Positions 13,500 to 15,953 of a stretch of 15,953 nucleotides of DNA are shown here, one piece after another. Made by a program: the position numbers and the translations under genes. Every line of letters begins with the position of its first letter. Position 1 is the first letter of the stretch. The notes under the pieces were generated by a model. That model did not search any database. It had not been told where the DNA came from and worked only from the letters and a program-made list of their open reading frames with translations. The stretch is from Anaerolineaceae bacterium UBA6073 (GTDB lineage: Bacteria; Chloroflexota; Anaerolineae; Anaerolineales; Anaerolineaceae). The stretch lies in NCBI GenBank assembly GCA_002436085.1, contig DIXT01000002.1:1-15953 (forward strand). The letters run 5' to 3'.

Positions 13500-14558
13500 T
13501 CACTTCCATTCCAGGGTCTGCATAAAATCCAGCGGCAGCGCGCTGATAAATTCGGCCATCAATCGTCCCGCGCGCCGCACGTCTTTCAGGGAGACGGTCT
13601 CCACCGGCGTGTGCATGTAGCGCAGGGGGATGCCAATCAGCAGGCAGGGGATGCCAGACTGCACCACCTGGATGGCATAGGCATCGGTGCCGGTCATGCT
13701 TGGCGCTGGCTCGCGCGTGTAGGGGATATCCAGTTCGTCGGCTGTTTTGGTTATCGCGGTATACAGCGCCGGATGGATGTTGGGGCCCCAGGCCAATGTC
13801 ACGCCCTCCCCCAGCGGGAATGTGCGCCAGTCGCTGCTGCCCGCGCTTTTAGCAAAAGTTACGTCAATCGCGATGGCGAAATCCGGTTGGATATCCACCG
13901 GAGAGGTAAAGGCGCCGGTGACGCCGATTTCTTCCTGGCTGGACGCCACCGCCCACACATCCCAGGCATGTTTGCGGCGGGAAAGAATATCCAGGCAGTG
14001 GGTTACAGCCGCCACGGACACCCGGTTATCCAGGGTGTGCCCGGCCAGCGCGCTGCTGCCCAGTTCAAGCGGTTCCTGGGCGAAGGAAACAACATCGCCC
14101 ACCCGCACCAATTTTTCCACTTCATCCGCGCGCAGCCCGGTCTCAATCAGCAGATACTGGAGCGCGACCACGCCGCTGCCTGCCTCAGGCGGCAGAAGGT
14201 GGGCGGGCGGCATCACTACCATCGCCGGCAGGTCCCGCTGTCCGTGCACGATGACCATTTGGCCGGGCAGGATGCGCGCGTCAATCCCGCCAACCTGCGT
14301 GATGCGCAAGAAGCCTTCAGTGATACCGGTCACCATCAGCCCGATGGCGTCCATGTGCGCGGATAGCATCACGCGCGGGCGGGGCTCGGGTCCGTCACCG
14401 CGCTTGAGGGCGTGTAAGCTGCCCACGCGGCTGACCGAGATTTCCTCGCAGAAGGGCTGCCAGGCAGTCCGGATAATGTCCCGGATGGGGTCTTCGTAGC
14501 CCGAAAGGCCGGGCGCGGACAACATTTGTTTCAGATGCGGTAGCAAGTCAATAGTCAT
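13500..14558 (-). CDS. M42-family aminopeptidase, first paralogue (divergent)
   Basis: This 352-residue M42 peptidase is the most divergent of the three. Metal ligands are kept: AHMDAIG (His68, Asp70), TLDNRV (Asp177), SQEEIGVTGA (Glu209, Glu210), AIDVT (Asp232) and RYMHTP (His316). Two departures stand out: the Glu normally following the first Asp is Ala (HMDA instead of HMDE), and the DD pair is DN. The core ligands do not depend on these, so activity is likely but specificity or metal preference may differ. The ATG at 14558 follows the Thr/Pro-rich protein gene by 19 nt, with AAGAGAG as a modest ribosome site. Hetero-oligomers of different M42 subunits are known in archaea, so three co-expressed subunits could mix; that is inference. 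Confidence 0.92.
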   Translation of the reverse strand: MTIDLLPHLKQMLSAPGLSGYEDPIRDIIRTAWQPFCEEISVSRVGSLHALKRGDGPEPRPRVMLSAHMDAIGLMVTGITEGFLRITQVGGIDARILPGQMVIVHGQRDLPAMVVMPPAHLLPPEAGSGVVALQYLLIETGLRADEVEKLVRVGDVVSFAQEPLELGSSALAGHTLDNRVSVAAVTHCLDILSRRKHAWDVWAVASSQEEIGVTGAFTSPVDIQPDFAIAIDVTFAKSAGSSDWRTFPLGEGVTLAWGPNIHPALYTAITKTADELDIPYTREPAPSMTGTDAYAIQVVQSGIPCLLIGIPLRYMHTPVETVSLKDVRRAGRLMAEFISALPLDFMQTLEWK

Positions 14559-14577
14559 GGCACTCTCTTAATCAGGT

Positions 14578-14946
14578 TTACGGCTCAGAGCCGGTGGGGG
14601 TCTCTTCGGGACCAGGTGTATCCGTGTTAACGGGCGGTTCCGTCAGCTCGGGCGTGTTGGTGGGGGTCTGCGTAATAGTGGGGGTGATGGTTGGTGTGCG
14701 CGTCAGCGTGGGGGTGAGGGTCTGCGTGATGGTGGGGGTGATCGTTGGCGTGCGCGTGAGGTAGGGCGTGAGCGTGATAGTGGCTGTGTTAGTGATGGTC
14801 GGGGAATTCACGGGCGTTGGGGTGGACGCGAGGGGACCACTGTTGAGGCGCAGAAGCACGATCCCGAGGATGTAGCACGGGATAGTGATCAGGATCATCA
14901 GAATTAACAGATAGCGCGTCCGGGTTCGCCGGGAAAGCGTGTCCAA
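14578..14946 (-). CDS. Single-pass membrane protein with Thr/Pro-rich repeat tail
   Basis: I place the start at TTG 14946, because GGAG lies 7 nt upstream. The 122-residue product begins DTLSRRTRTR, then has one membrane helix (about 12-34), then an outside tail rich in Thr and Pro. The tail contains an 18-residue repeat built on LTRTPTITPTITQT, seen in the DNA as 14666-14706 repeated at 14720-14760 (54-bp offset). The frame is open to an ATG at 15099, but that would overlap the promoter and ribosome site of the divergent 40-residue gene. Such Thr/Pro tails may be O-glycosylated stalks or wall spacers, a role I infer by analogy. It heads the M42-solute-binding protein operon. I do not recognise a named family. 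Confidence 0.75.
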   Translation of the reverse strand: MDTLSRRTRTRYLLILMILITIPCYILGIVLLRLNSGPLASTPTPVNSPTITNTATITLTPYLTRTPTITPTITQTLTPTLTRTPTITPTITQTPTNTPELTEPPVNTDTPGPEETPTGSEP

Positions 14947-15036
14947 TGTATGCTCCGGGTCAGCAAAAACTTGGGTGAAAAAAGCTGACCTACTGTTAAT
15001 AATACCATCAGCAAGCGAAATATTTCTGATTTGCGC

Positions 15037-15042
15037 TATAAT
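15037..15042 (+). promoter_or_regulatory. -10 box for the 40-residue protein gene
   Basis: A perfect TATAAT lies 60 nt upstream of the ATG at 15103. The sequence 17 nt further upstream (GCGAAA) is a poor -35, so the promoter may need an activator or an alternative contact. Transcription would start near 15049. Confidence 0.55.
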
Positions 15043-15102
15043 AGAGATAGTCGCCGCAGAAAAGCGATGTAAGTATCGACAGGATTTAGAAGGAGGCATT
15101 CA

Positions 15103-15225
15103 ATGGCAAGTAAGGATAAAGCCGGTAAGGAAGAACGCAAAAAGCCCAAGATGGATATCAAGGAAAAGCGTAAAGCCAAGGAGGAGAAGAAAAAGGCTGG
15201 AACGACCATTCCGACCAACGCTTAG
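15103..15225 (+). CDS. Tiny Lys/Glu-rich protein (40 residues)
   Basis: This short frame has all the parts of a real gene: TATAAT 60 nt upstream, a near-perfect AAGGAGG (15090-15096) 6 nt before the ATG, a stop at 15223-15225 and a strong terminator 17 nt later. The product is extremely charged. Lys/Glu/Arg runs such as EERKKPKMDIKEKRKAKEEK cover residues 10-29, and the tail TTIPTNA is uncharged. It would be soluble and probably a single helix or disordered, with a nucleic-acid- or ribosome-binding look. I cannot assign a family. Its strong ribosome site and independent terminator suggest abundant expression. It diverges from the Thr/Pro-rich membrane protein gene. Confidence 0.8.
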   Translation: MASKDKAGKEERKKPKMDIKEKRKAKEEKKKAGTTIPTNA

Positions 15226-15242
15226 TCACAAGCAACCAGGAC

Positions 15243-15272
15243 TCCAGGCACCCCATGGTGCCTGGATTTTTT
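15243..15272 (+). terminator. Terminator of the 40-residue protein gene
   Basis: TCCAGGCACC (15243-15252) pairs perfectly with GGTGCCTGGA (15257-15266) around the CCAT loop and is followed by six T. Confidence 0.95.
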
Positions 15273-15313
15273 GTCTGTCCGTCTTTGGATTTACCTGTAA
15301 CGAAAACTCCAGC

Positions 15314-15342
15314 TTGACATCTCTGTTTGAGTCAGTTAGAAT
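15314..15342 (+). promoter_or_regulatory. Promoter of the tRNA-Ala unit
   Basis: A perfect TTGACA (15314-15319), a 17-nt spacer and TAGAAT (15337-15342) make a near-consensus promoter. Transcription should start near 15349, about 53 nt before the mature tRNA 5' end. No terminator is seen before 15773, so both tRNA genes and the repeats between them would be in one transcript. Confidence 0.88.
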
Positions 15343-15401
15343 CTGGGCACTCTGAAAACGGGTTGTCTTTGTCATAAAAGCTTCTGCCTGAATTCGGGAG
15401 C

Positions 15402-15474
15402 GGGCCTGTAGCGCAGTTGGGAGCGCGCTTCAATCGCACTGAAGAGGCCGAGGGTTCGAATCCCTCCAGGTCCA
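15402..15474 (+). tRNA. tRNA-Ala (anticodon CGC)
   Basis: A 73-nt cloverleaf folds cleanly: acceptor GGGCCTG/CAGGTCC with the alanine identity pair G3-U70, D-stem GCGC/GCGC, anticodon stem CTTCA/TGAAG with loop ATCGCAC (anticodon CGC, reading GCG), and T-arm GAGGG-TTCGAAT-CCCTC. The discriminator is A15474. The 3' CCA is not encoded and must be added after transcription. Confidence 0.95.
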
Positions 15475-15543
15475 TCAAGAGCCGGGAGGCGTCTGATGGA
15501 CAACCAGCAGGCGCCGACCGAGTGAACTTTACAAAGAAAACCA

Positions 15544-15693
15544 GGGCCCATAGCGCACGCAGCCCCCTCCCCGGGGGATTGGGAGCGCTAAGGGTGACAA
15601 GTAGGTAAGTTTTATTCCGGGCCCATAGCGCACGCAGCCCCCTCCCCGGGGGATTGGGAGCGCTAAGGGCGACAAGTAAGTAAGTATTATTCC
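15544..15693 (+). repeat. Two 75-bp tandem repeats made from the 5' half of tRNA-Ala(GGC)
   Basis: Units at 15544-15618 and 15619-15693 are nearly identical, and the intact tRNA-Ala(GGC) starts at 15694 in the same 75-bp phase. Each unit begins GGGCCCATAGCGCA, exactly the tRNA 5' end. It then carries about 20 nt in the D-loop, including GCAGCCCCCTCCCCGGGGG (a C-rich/G-rich hairpin), resumes with TTGGGAGCGC as in the tRNA D-arm, and then diverges into CTAAGGG and an AT-rich tail. No anticodon arm, T-arm or 3' acceptor strand is present, so these cannot be functional tRNAs. Confidence 0.88.
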
Positions 15694-15766
15694 GGGCCCA
15701 TAGCGCAGTTGGGAGCGCGTCTCAATGGCATTGAGAAGGCCGGGGGTTCGAATCCCCCTGGGTCCA
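15694..15766 (+). tRNA. tRNA-Ala (anticodon GGC)
   Basis: A complete 73-nt cloverleaf: acceptor GGGCCCA/TGGGTCC with G3-U70, D-stem GCGC/GCGC, anticodon stem TCTCA/TGAGA with loop ATGGCAT (anticodon GGC, reading GCC and GCU), and T-arm GGGGG-TTCGAAT-CCCCC, with discriminator A15766. CCA is not encoded. It is flanked upstream by copies of its own 5' half and downstream by copies of its own 3' part plus terminator. Confidence 0.96.
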
Positions 15767-15772
15767 CTATAG

Positions 15773-15797
15773 AAAAGCATCCGCAAGGGTGCTTTTT
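15773..15797 (+). terminator. Terminator after tRNA-Ala(GGC)
   Basis: AAAAGCATCC (15773-15782) pairs with GGGTGCTTTT (15787-15796), with one U-G pair, around a GCAA tetraloop, followed by T-rich DNA. It lies 6 nt after the tRNA. Confidence 0.9.
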
Positions 15798-15953
15798 GTT
15801 TGCGCGGATGGCATCGAGAAGGCCTTGCCCTCAAGAGGGGGCTGCGCACGGTTCGAGTCCCTTCATCCACTACAAGAAGCATCCGCAAGGGTGCTTTTTG
15901 TTTTGCGCGGATGGCATCGAGAAGGCCTTGCCCTTGGCAGGGGGCTGCGCACG
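15775..15953 (+). repeat. About 103-bp tandem repeat of terminator plus tRNA-Ala-like 3' part
   Basis: Copy 1 (about 15775-15877) and copy 2 (15877 to the window edge) each hold the GCATCC-GCAA-GGGTGC terminator, then GCGCG, then ATGGCATCGAGAAGGCC. That last stretch matches the anticodon arm and variable loop of the intact tRNA-Ala(GGC) at 16 of 17 positions. Copy 1 continues through a G-rich insertion to GGTTCGAGTCC and CATCCAC, a T-loop and acceptor-like end with a poor T-stem. I cannot fold either copy into a complete cloverleaf. Copy 2 is cut by the window end, so the array probably continues. Confidence 0.82.
15877..15899 (+). terminator. Second copy of the tRNA terminator
   Basis: AAGCATCC-GCAA-GGGTGCTT followed by TTT at 15877-15899 repeats the hairpin of 15773-15797 as part of the 103-bp unit. 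Confidence 0.75.

Noticed and set aside
14947..15099. N-terminal extension of the Thr/Pro-rich protein to ATG 15099
   Set aside because: It would overlap the promoter and ribosome site of the divergent small gene, while TTG 14946 has a well-placed GGAG.
15802..15869. A third functional tRNA gene
   Set aside because: The acceptor-like and T-loop-like ends are present, but the T-stem has only three pairs, there is no proper D-arm, and the anticodon stem fails; it is better read as a degenerate tRNA-derived unit.
15529..15888. Minus-strand 119-codon frame with GIRTPGLLNAIETRSQL
   Set aside because: It is the reverse complement of the tRNA-Ala gene and its repeats; this peptide is a well-known false translation of tRNA DNA.
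15544..15953. CRISPR array
   Set aside because: The repeats are 75 and about 103 bp, contiguous, without unique spacers, and derived from tRNA-Ala.

Overview
The window looks like chromosomal DNA of a fairly GC-rich bacterium, most probably a member of the Chloroflexota (Anaerolineae-like). That placement is an inference from gene style: small membrane proteins with Thr/Pro-rich extracytoplasmic stretches, a lipoprotein solute-binding protein with a Pro/Thr/Glu linker, several M42 aminopeptidases, and RecX beside RNase Y. No rRNA or other taxonomic marker is present, so the placement is tentative.

Layout. 1-625 has no convincing protein gene; it holds a promoter-like site and several hairpins and could encode a structured RNA. 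626-2866 is recX followed by rny (RNase Y) on the plus strand, closed by a strong terminator. 2909-4605 is an AT-richer accessory patch: an orphan plus-strand gene, a broken tyrosine-recombinase gene, and several copies of a palindromic repeat. 4606-7536 is a minus-strand operon (M24 Xaa-Pro-type peptidase, MFS transporter, metallo-beta-lactamase-fold hydrolase). 7537-9619 is the divergent cysteine-synthesis operon cysK-cysE. It is preceded by a very good promoter whose predicted start falls on the ATG of a 24-codon leader peptide with two Cys codons, and ends in a strong terminator. 9618-14946 is a long, tightly packed minus-strand operon: a small Thr/Pro-rich membrane protein, three successive M42 aminopeptidases, a family-1 solute-binding lipoprotein and a two-helix membrane protein. 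15037-15272 is a self-contained transcription unit for a 40-residue Lys/Glu-rich protein. 15314-15953 carries two tRNA-Ala genes (anticodons CGC and GGC). The GGC gene lies between tandem arrays of its own degenerate 5' and 3' halves.

How the genes fit together. The sulfur block is coherent: CysE makes O-acetylserine and CysK converts it to cysteine, and the leader has the parts of a cysteine-sensing attenuator. The M42 block plus the M24 peptidase point to active peptide degradation, but no transporter permease accompanies the binding protein here.

The best candidates for something undescribed are the apparently leaderless Cys-codon leader peptide in front of cysK (7618-7859), the tRNA-Ala-derived arrays (15544-15953), and the repeat-rich patch with the orphan gene (2909-4542).
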